Shown one piece after another: positions 8,060 through 14,686 of a stretch of DNA of 34,758 bases (positions within the stretch are counted from its first letter, which is position 1; each line of letters starts with the position of its first letter). The stretch comes from a virus. Where the stretch lies: IMG/VR virus record IMGVR_UViG_3300013132_000126, positions 1-34,758 of that record; one strand, written 5' to 3'. The position numbers and the translations under genes were made by a program. The notes below the pieces were generated by a model. That model saw only the letters and a program-made list of their open reading frames with translations. It ran no database searches and had not been told where the DNA came from.

Positions 8060-8691
8060 GCGCGCACCTTGGCCAGGATCTTTTCGATGGTCTCGCTGAG
8101 CTTCCTGCTCGACTCGACCTCGGCAGACGACTCAGGATATTGAGCCGATGGATCTTTCCGCGCGACGCGGTCCTTCTCGTTCTCAAGCGACTTGTACTGT
8201 CGGTAAAACTCAAGCTGCAGCGGCCAGTGCGGGTTGGCGCTCTCGTACTGCGTCAGCGTGATCATGCCGCCACCAATCGACCGTCCGACATTGCACCTGT
8301 CGCACTTGGCGCACTGCGTGCTGGCCGGTCCCCCAATCGTCCCCGTCCACACGCCGTCGTTGGTGATCTGCCGCGAGTGAGGTAGGCCGCAGACGATGCC
8401 GCAATCGAAGCACAGCGGACAAGGCGCGCGGTTGGTCACGACGGGAGCCACCATCGAGCTCTCGTAGTCCATGCGCCGCAGCTCCTCGCGGATCGCCTGC
8501 AAGTGCTCCTCGGCAAACGACGGCATCTTGGTGCGCCTGGCGATGGCGTGGACCACCTGCACCATCTCGTCGTTGGTCCGGCCTTCCTGGTCAAACAAGG
8601 TCGCCCACGCCTGAAGCGTGACGGACTGCTTGGGTTGAGTCATGAACCCGAGCGATTGATACAGCTCCCACCATGGGATCTGGTCAGTCAT
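8056..8691 (-). CDS. Replication-region protein with Cys clusters
   Basis: 211 residues in three parts. Residues 1-80 are helical with Trp pairs (IPWWELYQSLGF). About 90-150 carry two Cys clusters (CPLCFDCGIVC and CAKCDRC) likely to bind zinc. The last 60 are charged and helical. It lies two genes downstream of the replication initiator and is ATGA-coupled on both sides. The arrangement would suit a helicase loader or replication accessory factor; I cannot name a family, so the role is inferred from position and the zinc-binding pattern. Confidence 0.55.
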   Translation of the reverse strand: MTDQIPWWELYQSLGFMTQPKQSVTLQAWATLFDQEGRTNDEMVQVVHAIARRTKMPSFAEEHLQAIREELRRMDYESSMVAPVVTNRAPCPLCFDCGIVCGLPHSRQITNDGVWTGTIGGPASTQCAKCDRCNVGRSIGGGMITLTQYESANPHWPLQLEFYRQYKSLENEKDRVARKDPSAQYPESSAEVESSRKLSETIEKILAKVRA

Positions 8692-8870
8692 GCGCTCGCC
8701 TCCTGGTCGTCCAGCACCAGCCGCACCCACTCCGGCGGGTCGTCGCCAAAGTGCTGGCGCAGCAGCATGCGCATCCATGCCAGCTCGTTGGCCATCCACG
8801 ACACATCGATGCCGGCCTGCGTGTCCTCGTACCTCGTCTCGATCTCGCTGATGATCCGGTCCTTGTTCAT
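8688..8870 (-). CDS. Small hypothetical protein
   Basis: 60 residues starting MNKDRIISEIETRYEDT, acidic and helical, rich in Met and Trp in the middle. The ATG at 8870 forms an ATGA junction with the initiator gene and its stop forms another with the next gene, so it belongs to the replication cassette. No domain recognised. Confidence 0.6.
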   Translation of the reverse strand: MNKDRIISEIETRYEDTQAGIDVSWMANELAWMRMLLRQHFGDDPPEWVRLVLDDQEASA

Positions 8871-9655
8871 GGCACCACCTCCGTGGCCGGAGGCTTGGCC
8901 GACTTCGCCTGCACCTCGGCCAGCTTCGCCATCCACGCGGCATGCAGCGCCGCCTTTGCGTCTTGGTTTGGAATTGATGAAAGATTGTTAATGGGTGAGG
9001 CGTCTGGCTCCTCTCCTCTCCTCTCTCTTTCTCCTCTCTCTCCTCTATCTTGGGACGGTGATGTCACGCTTTTGTCACGGTCGACCGTGACGCCAGTGCG
9101 CCGTGGCGTCACGCTCCCACCGTGACCACAGAGTTCTTTATCCTGTAAGGGTTTACGATTTTCATCATTTGCCACTGTGGCACTAGGTGCCAGTGGCGTC
9201 ACGGTGTCACCGTGACATGAGCGTGACGCCACCGTGACATGAGCGTGACGCGAGCGTGACGCCACCGTGACGCCACCGTGACCACACGGTGACGCCGGCT
9301 CAAACCGTCCGGTACGGTCCCGGTGCCTAAACTGGCGAGACTGCATCAGGACGCGATCCTTGGCAGACTGGCCGTTATGCCTCTCGAAATTGGGGATACC
9401 GACCCGGCCTTCCTCGATGATGAGCCAGCCGGCCGCACAGCATGCGTCGCACCAGCCGGGACATCCGAGGCGCTTGTCCAGCGCTGCGGTCGTGACGGCG
9501 ACCCAAGGGTTCTCAGCGGTTGCCTGGCCGTCGAACCACGCCCACATGGCGCAGAGTCGACCGATTACTGCGTAGTGGTCGAGCTCCAGCGTGTCGGCAA
9601 TCAGCCACACGGATGGGTCGTCGGCAAGGTTGGTGCGTAACTTGATCCAGGACAT
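8867..9655 (-). CDS. Phage replication initiator-like protein with internal repeats
   Basis: 262 residues. The N-terminal 110 residues (MSWIKLRTNLADDPSVW, then LDKRLGCPGWCDACCAAGWL and GVGIPNFERHNG-type ending) resemble the winged-helix N-terminal domain of phage replisome organisers and DnaD-like initiators. Residues about 120-205 are low complexity, encoded by an array of GTGAC/GTCAC repeats that look like iterons. The C-terminal part is helical and charged. Placing origin repeats inside the initiator gene recalls the lambda O gene. The start has AAGGAG eight bases upstream. The initiator role is inferred from the domain, the repeats and the adjacent genes. Confidence 0.65.
   Translation of the reverse strand: MSWIKLRTNLADDPSVWLIADTLELDHYAVIGRLCAMWAWFDGQATAENPWVAVTTAALDKRLGCPGWCDACCAAGWLIIEEGRVGIPNFERHNGQSAKDRVLMQSRQFRHRDRTGRFEPASPCGHGGVTVASRSRHAHVTVASRSCHGDTVTPLAPSATVANDENRKPLQDKELCGHGGSVTPRRTGVTVDRDKSVTSPSQDRGERGERERRGEEPDASPINNLSSIPNQDAKAALHAAWMAKLAEVQAKSAKPPATEVVP
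9060..9300. repeat. GTGAC/GTCAC iteron-like array, candidate origin
   Basis: Fifteen GTGAC or GTCAC pentamers occur in about 230 bases inside the initiator gene. Eight GTGAC copies start at 9212, 9223, 9234, 9245, 9256, 9267, 9278 and 9289: exactly 11 bases apart, close to one helical turn, mostly as CGTGACGCCAC. At 9198-9216 two 9-base arms (GTCACGGTG and CACCGTGAC) form a near-perfect palindrome. The stretch 9127-9175 between the two repeat clusters is more AT-rich and could be an unwinding site. In the protein the 11-base unit appears as an 11-residue repeat (VTVASRS). A replication origin is inferred. Confidence 0.6.
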
Positions 9656-9659
9656 AGAG

Positions 9660-10130
9660 TCAGCTCCTTGGCAGCGTGGTGATCGGTTGAAGATGGGATT
9701 GCGGCACGAAGTAAGCAGCAGGCCTACCACCGTGCGCCTGGCGCCACTGTGACTGCTTGGCGTCTCGGCCAAGGATCCATCCGCGCACGCAGTAGTTGGG
9801 GCACTTTCCTGTGACCAACACCCAGCAGGCGTCTGGATCGTCGCCATCACGAACGATTAGGTCGTAGTCGTGTTTGGATCGAGTCCTGACTTGAATGCCA
9901 GGAAGGTCGTGATTGGCAAAAGTGTTGACGCTGCCATCCCAATAGATGTTCAGCGCCTTGGCCACCGCGAGCTCACCGAGAGCTCCCTCAATGTGCTCGC
10001 TCCAGCCATCGCCGTCGTAGCCATGGCGATCAGGCAGGCCGTTCTTCACCGCCGCCAGTTGCCGCAGCCGCCCGATCTCCGATGCCATCGCGGCCTCGTG
10101 CCACGACAGCGAAACCACCACCTGAGACAT
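9660..10130 (-). CDS. Nuclease-like hypothetical protein
   Basis: 156 residues. The pattern HIEGALGELAVAKAL, then DLPGIQVRTRSKHDYDLIV and ACWVLVTG, resembles the layout of a PD-(D/E)XK-type nuclease core (helix with Glu, Asp, then a strand with a Q-V-R motif in place of E-x-K). It also resembles small phage proteins of unknown role found in replication regions. The start at 10130 has GGAGAG upstream. It ends five bases before the replication initiator gene. Fold assignment is tentative. Confidence 0.5.
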   Translation of the reverse strand: MSQVVVSLSWHEAAMASEIGRLRQLAAVKNGLPDRHGYDGDGWSEHIEGALGELAVAKALNIYWDGSVNTFANHDLPGIQVRTRSKHDYDLIVRDGDDPDACWVLVTGKCPNYCVRGWILGRDAKQSQWRQAHGGRPAAYFVPQSHLQPITTLPRS

Positions 10131-10440
10131 CGTGTCTCTCCGCACCCATCGTGTGTGGCCGGGATTGGCATCCATGCCTCCGCCCGGTCGGGTTGCGCGT
10201 CAGCACGCGACTTTAAAATTCAGGCCAAGCCTGCCAAGCCCTGCCTTACCTTGCCTCGCCGCGCCCCGCCATGCCGTGCCCAGCCAAGCCTGCGATGCCA
10301 AGCCAAGCCCCGCCTCGCCCCGCCATGCCTTGCCCAGCCAAGCCTGCGATGCCAAGCCAAGCCCCGCCTCGCCGTGCCAAGCCGCACCACGCCTCGCCTG
10401 GCCTCGCCGTGCCTCGCCTGCCTTGCCCTGCTGTTTCAAC
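10131..10440. repeat. Intergenic (GCCNN)n microsatellite
   Basis: From about 10222 to 10431 the plus strand is built of close to 40 GCC triplets, mostly five bases apart with two variable bases between (GCCAA, GCCTC, GCCCC, GCCAT). Within it a 54-base unit at 10264-10317 is repeated at 10318-10371 with a single mismatch (10276 against 10330). No stop codons arise, so all three minus frames look open, but the predicted peptides are simple Gly/Ala/Arg repeats. The stretch from 10131 to 10221 holds only the ribosome binding site of the gene to its left. Function unknown. Confidence 0.8.
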
Positions 10441-10935
10441 TCAGCCAGCCTTTTCTTGACGCATTAAGCTGCTGACCAGAGACTCGATAGACCCTTGTCG
10501 TCGTTCCAGAGCTCGCTGAGCGTTAACCATTGCAGACAACAGAAGCAGCGTGCCTTCATGCGCCCGCCTAGAGTTTTCGTCCATGGCAGACCAGTCGACA
10601 TGCTCAAGAGCCTGAAGGCCACGACGCATCTGAACATCAGCGCGATCCTTGCGCCATTGCGCAACGACCTGATGCTCCTTGGCCTCGGCGACTCGATACC
10701 CAAGGCCACGAACACAACGCACAACGCGCTTGAGTCTTTTGGCCAAAACACCAAGAGATCGATTGACGGCACTGCAAACATCATTGCGGTCAAAATGGCG
10801 ATTAGATCCAGCGTTCAAGGCGTCTTGAAATGCCTGATAAGTAATCAGTGTTCCAGGAGCACTTGCCGCAACAAGGTCTAATACCACTTCAGAGTCAGAC
10901 CTGCCGCTCTCCCTTGTAGTTTTAAACTTAGTCAC
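10441..10935 (-). CDS. Putative DNA-binding early protein (winged-helix-like)
   Basis: 164 residues from a GTG start at 10935, chosen for its strong GGGGAGG six bases or so upstream. Residues 20-95 hold a helix-rich block ending RVVRCVRGLGYRVAEA, reminiscent of the last wing of OmpR-type winged helices (R-x-x-G-Y-R). The remainder is charged and helical. It overlaps the RAMP-like gene by eight bases. A transcription or replication regulator is plausible; no family match is certain. Confidence 0.5.
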   Translation of the reverse strand: MTKFKTTRESGRSDSEVVLDLVAASAPGTLITYQAFQDALNAGSNRHFDRNDVCSAVNRSLGVLAKRLKRVVRCVRGLGYRVAEAKEHQVVAQWRKDRADVQMRRGLQALEHVDWSAMDENSRRAHEGTLLLLSAMVNAQRALERRQGSIESLVSSLMRQEKAG

Positions 10936-11506
10936 AATTAACCACCTCCCCAATGAATCGACCATAACCATTGACGCGATTGTCACCGATGCCTTCGACC
11001 TGGCCTGCAAGTTCAACTAAGCGCTGCAACTCGTCGAAGTTCATTCCAGCGTCCTCGATGAACAGGCCTGTCACCTGCATCGCCCACGCGGGGAATTTAG
11101 GACGCACCCTCATGACGCGCTTGCCTTGAACGCCAACAGACAAGCGAGAAGTAAATTTTTGATCATTGTAAATTTCGTCAATTGAACTTGGTCCGTCATG
11201 AGCCAGCGGCACATTTAGTTCGGAAAAGTTCAAAGCACGCTCAACAGTCTTGCCCTGCTTGTTAATGCGAGCCGTGTTAATCAGGCACTTGCGCAGCTTG
11301 GATGTGGGTTGCACAACAACCCCGCCATCCGAATACAGCCCGCCGTACCACTCAAGCATTTCAATCATCTTGAAATCGGCTTCTGTCTTTTTCTTTTTAC
11401 TTGTCAACTCCTTGATCTTGCGATTCCATTCGCAGTTGGGGTCAACCATCTGCGGATTGTGCATCAGCAGCGGACTTGTACCCTTGACAACAATTCTAAT
11501 TTTCAC
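10928..11506 (-). CDS. RAMP-like phage protein with glycine-rich loop
   Basis: 192 residues from a GTG at 11506 with GAGG six bases upstream. It opens with a beta strand (VKIRIVVKGTSPLLMHN), has a lysine-rich helix (SKKKKTEADFK), a conserved-looking LEWYGGLYSDGG block and ends GIGDNRVNGYGRF. Such a C-terminal G-x-G-x-x-R-x-x-G-Y-G-R-F loop is a hallmark of RAMP-fold RNA-binding proteins (Cas5/Cas6/Cas7 types). I know similar unnamed phage proteins, but no Cas genes or CRISPR array lie nearby. The gene is followed downstream by a DNA-binding-type gene and preceded by a terminator. RNA binding is a hypothesis. Confidence 0.6.
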   Translation of the reverse strand: MKIRIVVKGTSPLLMHNPQMVDPNCEWNRKIKELTSKKKKTEADFKMIEMLEWYGGLYSDGGVVVQPTSKLRKCLINTARINKQGKTVERALNFSELNVPLAHDGPSSIDEIYNDQKFTSRLSVGVQGKRVMRVRPKFPAWAMQVTGLFIEDAGMNFDELQRLVELAGQVEGIGDNRVNGYGRFIGEVVNCD

Positions 11507-11581
11507 GAAACACCTCACTTTATGGCATGCCGTTAGACTTCATCCGAAATGGATTGTCTTGGCTACCCAACGGATCCAATC

Positions 11582-11617
11582 AAAAAAGGACACAAGCCGG
11601 ATCCTAAACTTGTGCCC
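11582..11617 (-). terminator. Rho-independent terminator
   Basis: On the minus strand a stem of about seven base pairs (GCACAAG with CTTGTGT) encloses a 12-base loop and is followed by CC and six T residues. It lies between the DUF669 gene and the RAMP-like gene and directly after a tRNA-like hairpin. It would end or attenuate the early leftward transcript here. Confidence 0.65.
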
Positions 11618-11619
11618 AT

Positions 11620-11669
11620 GACGCGCTCCGGGAGTCGAACCCGGACAAGGACCGCCTACGATCGCGCGC
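11620..11669 (-). ncRNA. tRNA-like acceptor/T-arm element
   Basis: The minus strand carries a perfect T-arm: stem CCGGG/CCCGG around loop TTCGACT (11644-11628). It is followed by AGCGCGT, whose last six bases can pair with GCGCGC at 11669-11664, giving an acceptor-like helix stacked on the T-arm. D-arm and anticodon arm are replaced by about 19 bases, so it is not a working tRNA as read. The terminator begins three bases downstream, which suits the 3' end of a small RNA. It could also be a decayed tRNA. Confidence 0.35.
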
Positions 11670-11706
11670 CAACACATGGTGTCAGGCCGCCTGCCCGCAC
11701 CAGTGG

Positions 11707-12135
11707 TCAGAATGGACAGTCGGGAGCCGCAGCATCCCCGAGGTCCGTGGAAATCTCGGATTTGGAAAACGACCTCACGCGCGTGTTGATGTACTCGCCG
11801 CTGTCGTCCAAATAGACCGTGGCCCTGGCCTGCTTGCCGACCAGCTCGGCCGTGTCGAACTTGCGCTCAATGCCGACTGCGGATGCAAGCTGCCGCAGCT
11901 TTTGTTTGGCCATGTTTTGAACGCTCGGATTTGGGTGGCCGACATTCAAATACTCCATGACATGCAGACCGGCATCAGGTCCACTGACAGCTCGCAATCG
12001 CAGCTTCAGCATCGGATGGCCGTTGCGACTGTTGGTCTCTTCAGCGCTGACAATCTTGAACTCATGCGTTCCGGCGCGCACAAACTTGTTGACCGGCGCC
12101 GACGCCTGATCCTGTGAATCCCAATCAATCTCCAT
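11707..12135 (-). CDS. DUF669 protein (ssDNA-binding type)
   Basis: 142 residues. The body KFVRAGTHEFKIVSAE, then NGHPMLKLRLRAVSG and VMEYLNVGHPNPSVQNMAKQ, is typical of DUF669 phage proteins, which are encoded with recombination genes and are thought to be single-strand DNA-binding-like. The acidic, aromatic C-terminus (DAAAPDCPF) resembles SSB tails that dock partner proteins. A near-perfect AAGGAGG six bases before the ATG marks the start. It lies downstream of the annealing-type protein, fitting a recombination/replication cassette. Confidence 0.78.
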   Translation of the reverse strand: MEIDWDSQDQASAPVNKFVRAGTHEFKIVSAEETNSRNGHPMLKLRLRAVSGPDAGLHVMEYLNVGHPNPSVQNMAKQKLRQLASAVGIERKFDTAELVGKQARATVYLDDSGEYINTRVRSFSKSEISTDLGDAAAPDCPF

Positions 12136-12370
12136 GCGTAGCCTCCTTGATGCAGTTTTCACACACTGGCCGACCTTCCTCGTGCCGGCCAAAAACAACC
12201 GCGTAACCGTGCGCCACCAGCATGGACACCTGGCTGTCCTCCTCGACCACCGACTGTCGCACGCACAGCCGGCGGCACTTCGAGCAATCGACGCACTGCA
12301 CTGTTGGCGGCACTGAGATGTGCCGGCCAAGTCCGTCGGTGGTCCAGACGCAGGGTCGATGCAGCTTCAT
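12125..12370 (-). CDS. Small Cys-rich protein, zinc-binding type
   Basis: 81 residues with CVDCSKCRRLC in the middle and CENC near the end, enough for one or two zinc sites. The overlap with DUF669 is 11 bases and the junction with the upstream gene is ATGA, so it is part of the early operon. No named family recognised; it could be a small regulator or nucleic acid-binding protein. Confidence 0.6.
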   Translation of the reverse strand: MKLHRPCVWTTDGLGRHISVPPTVQCVDCSKCRRLCVRQSVVEEDSQVSMLVAHGYAVVFGRHEEGRPVCENCIKEATHGD

Positions 12371-12588
12371 TGGTTGGCCTTGCGACCTTTGTAATCAGCT
12401 CGAGCCTGCAGCCGGCCAAGCACCTCGTCGGCCTGATCGACCGACAGGCCTTCCCTTTTGCGCAAGCCATAAGGCTCTAGAATCTTGGTCCAATCCTCCA
12501 TCGACAGACGCAAGAACCCCGAGAGCTCTGACATGCGCCTAAGCTGGCCGCGCAGGCATGGCCGGAACTTGGCGTTTTCCTCGCTCAT
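12367..12588 (-). CDS. Small hypothetical protein
   Basis: 73 residues, charged and helical, containing GFLRLSMEDWTKILEPYGL and a basic C-terminus (KGRKANQ). The ATG at 12588 shares its A with the TAA of the upstream gene and the stop forms ATGA with the next. No domain recognised. Confidence 0.6.
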   Translation of the reverse strand: MSEENAKFRPCLRGQLRRMSELSGFLRLSMEDWTKILEPYGLRKREGLSVDQADEVLGRLQARADYKGRKANQ

Positions 12589-13325
12589 TAGGCGGCTCCC
12601 ATTTTGATGATGCCGCCAAGGTGAGAGATGATCTCGTCGGCCTGATCGGCCAGCAGGCTGTCAGACACCTTGCTGCTGCGGATCTTGTAATCCTGCCTAA
12701 CCTTTTCCCAATAGTCGCCGTCCAGCCGTCCTGTCTCCTGCGCCTTGGCGTAAAGCACCAGGATCTCGTCAAGCTGCTTGCGGCTAGCCCTCAGAGTCTT
12801 TGCAGGCTTTTCAACAGGCGCAGTTGTCGTTGTCACGACCGGCACGACATTGGCGACAATGACCTCGGCGTCGTGTGGGATCTCCTCGGCCGGGGTCGTC
12901 TCCAGTCCGGCGTTGAGCAGCGGCACTACCCACGCCAGGGCGCTCCGACAGGCGCGACTGGTGGCGCGCGTCTGAGCCATGGCACGCCTGGCGTACTTTG
13001 GACGCCTCGTCCACATCGGCTCATCGACGCCGACATAACCCTCACTCGATGCGACCACCTCGCCATCGGACAGGCGCACCAGATCGCACACGGCGCGGAT
13101 GTCGCCGCCGTCGAGCTCCTCCACGACGCTGATGCGAGGGGACAACCCGTTGGCCGCAGCAAGCGCCTGCCACCCCTCGGCCTTGATGTAGCTCTTTCCT
13201 TGGAGCTGCATCGAGCACTGCAGCACAATGGCTCGGCAGGCCTCGGCCACCTGCTCGCCTTTTCGCACGACCTCGCGCGGCATCACCGCCGTGGTCTGCA
13301 CCTCATTGGCTGGAACCAGACTCAT
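12588..13325 (-). CDS. Putative recombination/annealing-associated protein
   Basis: 245 residues. The core SYIKAEGWQALAAANGL, then RRPKYARRAMAQTRATSRA and ACRSALAWVVPLLNAGLE followed by TTPAEEIP, matches a family common in phages and actinobacteria that is usually encoded near ssDNA-binding and recombination genes. A Thr-rich linker (VVTTTTAP) separates it from a helical C-terminal domain of about 70 residues. A strand-annealing or replication-restart role is inferred from neighbours such as DUF669 and RusA. It begins with ATGA coupling to the CsrA-like gene. Confidence 0.6.
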   Translation of the reverse strand: MSLVPANEVQTTAVMPREVVRKGEQVAEACRAIVLQCSMQLQGKSYIKAEGWQALAAANGLSPRISVVEELDGGDIRAVCDLVRLSDGEVVASSEGYVGVDEPMWTRRPKYARRAMAQTRATSRACRSALAWVVPLLNAGLETTPAEEIPHDAEVIVANVVPVVTTTTAPVEKPAKTLRASRKQLDEILVLYAKAQETGRLDGDYWEKVRQDYKIRSSKVSDSLLADQADEIISHLGGIIKMGAA

Positions 13326-13663
13326 CGCTCAACCTCCTGTTCGACTTCAACTTTCATCTGCCAAATCCTTCCCTTGTTTCGATAGACGCGACCAATCGCG
13401 TCCTCGTAAACCAACCACCCATCGACGCTCTCATGCCGCGTCCACGAGGAGGACATCGGCGGCTTGACGGTCTCCCATCCCGAGACCGTGTTGGTCTCCA
13501 GGACTTTCTTGCGCATTACAGTGACCTCGTTGCCGGCGTGGATTCCCACGCGCACCTTGCCATTGCGGACATCTAAAATCTCGATCTTGATCTGCTCGGC
13601 TTGCGTGTCGACGACCAGATGGTCGTTGCTATCACCGCCGTGGCGCAGCGTTAGCACTAGCAT
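13322..13663 (-). CDS. CsrA-like post-transcriptional regulator with C-terminal extension
   Basis: 113 residues. The first 56 align with CsrA/RsmA: MLVLTLRHGG for the first strand, IKIEILDVRNGKVRVGI for the middle strands and EVTVMRKKVLE for the last strand and helix. CsrA dimers bind GGA motifs in mRNA leaders and repress or activate translation. Here a further 57 residues (rich in Trp, Val, Glu) follow, about double the normal length of 60. AAGGAG seven bases before the ATG sets the start. A phage copy could reprogramme host translation or control its own GGA-rich junctions. Confidence 0.78.
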   Translation of the reverse strand: MLVLTLRHGGDSNDHLVVDTQAEQIKIEILDVRNGKVRVGIHAGNEVTVMRKKVLETNTVSGWETVKPPMSSSWTRHESVDGWLVYEDAIGRVYRNKGRIWQMKVEVEQEVER

Positions 13664-13881
13664 CACGCGACTCCTTTCATGATCCGAAGCCGAGTCATCC
13701 GAATAAACAGGTCGTGCATGCTGCGATCGATCTTGTCTACTTCCTGCTTGTAGCGGACGCAGTCCTGCCACCGCTCCTCGACCCATGCGGCCGTCTTGGC
13801 CGCCAGCATGTGCCGGCGATGCAGCACCAGCAACTCTTGCTCATTGAGCAAACGGTCGTATTGATCGTCATCTGCCACCAT
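13663..13881 (-). CDS. Small coiled-coil-like hypothetical protein
   Basis: 72 residues, strongly charged and helical with many His, Arg, Gln and Glu (LLNEQELLVLHRRHMLAAK). It resembles a short coiled coil. GGAGG lies four bases before the ATG, and the stop overlaps the CsrA-like start as TGATG. No family recognised. Confidence 0.6.
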   Translation of the reverse strand: MVADDDQYDRLLNEQELLVLHRRHMLAAKTAAWVEERWQDCVRYKQEVDKIDRSMHDLFIRMTRLRIMKGVA

Positions 13882-14001
13882 TCACCTCCTAAAACTAGTC
13901 GTCACTGTCGTGCCGCCGTGCTGATAGGTCACGGAGACCTCGGTCTGAACTGCCGCGCACCCCACGCAGCAGGCTGCGAAAACGATCACGATGATCCTCA
14001 T
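13882..14001 (-). CDS. Small lipoprotein-like peptide
   Basis: 39 residues: M-R, then a hydrophobic stretch IIVIVFAACCVGCAAV, then a Thr/Val-rich tail. The hydrophobic start with Cys at 11, 12 and 15 looks like a lipoprotein signal peptide, though the lipobox is not canonical. GGAG lies about seven bases before the ATG, and the stop codon overlaps the Shine-Dalgarno of the next gene. It is the first gene of the leftward early operon. A role in superinfection exclusion or membrane anchoring is possible but unproved. Confidence 0.5.
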   Translation of the reverse strand: MRIIVIVFAACCVGCAAVQTEVSVTYQHGGTTVTTSFRR

Positions 14002-14011
14002 GTCCGTCTCC

Positions 14012-14048
14012 GGTGTGTGATGGTGTACACACCTTCGACGCAAGTCAA
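14012..14048 (-). promoter_or_regulatory. Candidate leftward early promoter/operator
   Basis: The minus strand has TTGACT (14048-14043), a good -35 match, upstream of the first early gene; the expected -10 region is poor (CACCAT or nearby). Overlying it is a dyad: GGTGTG at 14012-14017 against CACACC at 14028-14033, with a perfect GTGTACAC palindrome at 14023-14030. The same GTACAC core recurs beside attP. It is likely an operator for one of the two small DNA-binding proteins encoded next to it. Confidence 0.4.
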
Positions 14049-14101
14049 CACAAACTTTGAAAGATTTTGTTGGTTTGGCGAATTTCTGCTAGGGTCAGAA
14101 A

Positions 14102-14338
14102 ATGCCAACCGACAAGAAACGAACCAATGTTGCGTTAAGCGAAGAGGCTCACGCTCTCGCTAAAAACCTTGCATCAAGGGATTGCCGTACTATTGGGTTG
14201 TTGATTGAGTTCTTGCTGCGCCGCTACGCCGAGGAGCGCGGCTGGACCGACCTGTTGGCCGCAGCAGATTTGTTAACGCCGACAGCTCGCGCGCCGCAGT
14301 CAAAGCACGACTCTCCGCCCGCTGGCGAGGCTTCGTGA
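14102..14338 (+). CDS. Ribbon-helix-helix-type regulator
   Basis: 78 residues. The opening KKRTNVALSEEAHALAKNLA, then TIGLLIEFLLRRYAEE, has the strand-helix-helix layout of CopG/Arc-type DNA-binding proteins. It is one of only two plus-strand genes and is divergent from the leftward operon, with the GTGTACAC palindrome between them, so repression of that operon is a fair guess. AGGG lies eight bases before the ATG. Its last 149 bases overlap the 3' end of the excisionase-like gene on the other strand. Confidence 0.55.
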   Translation: MPTDKKRTNVALSEEAHALAKNLASRDCRTIGLLIEFLLRRYAEERGWTDLLAAADLLTPTARAPQSKHDSPPAGEAS

Positions 14339-14522
14339 CTTGCAGATTGTCAAGGAATTGCGTCAAATCCTGCTCGTCAATTCGCCAGGTGCCACCAACC
14401 TTGAATGCGGCGAGCGTGTGTTGCTGGCCAAACCTTTTGACGCCTGATGAAAACCAGCGACGGACAGTGTCATCGGATACGCGGTATTTGATACACACTT
14501 CCGAGATCTTTAAGTAACCCAC
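14190..14522 (-). CDS. Excisionase-like helix-turn-helix protein
   Basis: 110 residues from a GTG at 14522 with GGGGAG seven bases upstream. The body GYLKISEVCIKYRVSDDTVR followed by RWF and VGGTWRIDEQDLTQFLD is a MerR/Xis-type winged helix (helix_turn_helix_17), as used by excisionases to bend attachment-site DNA. The basic C-terminal tail is encoded opposite the ribbon-helix-helix gene. It lies next to attP and the integrase, which fits directionality control. ATG starts exist upstream (14537, 14564) but with poor ribosome sites. Confidence 0.65.
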   Translation of the reverse strand: MGYLKISEVCIKYRVSDDTVRRWFSSGVKRFGQQHTLAAFKVGGTWRIDEQDLTQFLDNLQVTKPRQRAESRALTAARELSALTNLLRPTGRSSRAPRRSGAARTQSTTQ

Positions 14523-14686
14523 GGACAAACTCCCCATCAATGGGGTGCGCACCTCTGCGCTCATTGCGGCGCGCGTCCAGGCGCCGGAGTAAGGGATGTC
14601 CTTACTTCTGTTACTGTACGACTGTCCACTAAAATCGGACAAGTCGCAGTATTGAAAAAATTACAGCCACAGGACTTGTCCGGCAA

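Noticed and set aside
9060-9300. CRISPR-like array in the GTGAC repeats
   Set aside because: The repeats are 5-11 bases, spaced by one helical turn, with no unique spacers of 25-40 bases and no cas genes. The iteron reading fits better.
10200-10439. A 79-residue Gly/Ala/Arg-rich protein from the microsatellite
   Set aside because: The repeat contains no stop codons in several frames and the only start is a TTG. The peptide is a simple consequence of the GCCNN pattern.
11620-11712. A complete tRNA gene on the minus strand
   Set aside because: The T-arm is perfect, but no anticodon arm or D-arm can be folded at normal spacing and the acceptor partner lies too close.
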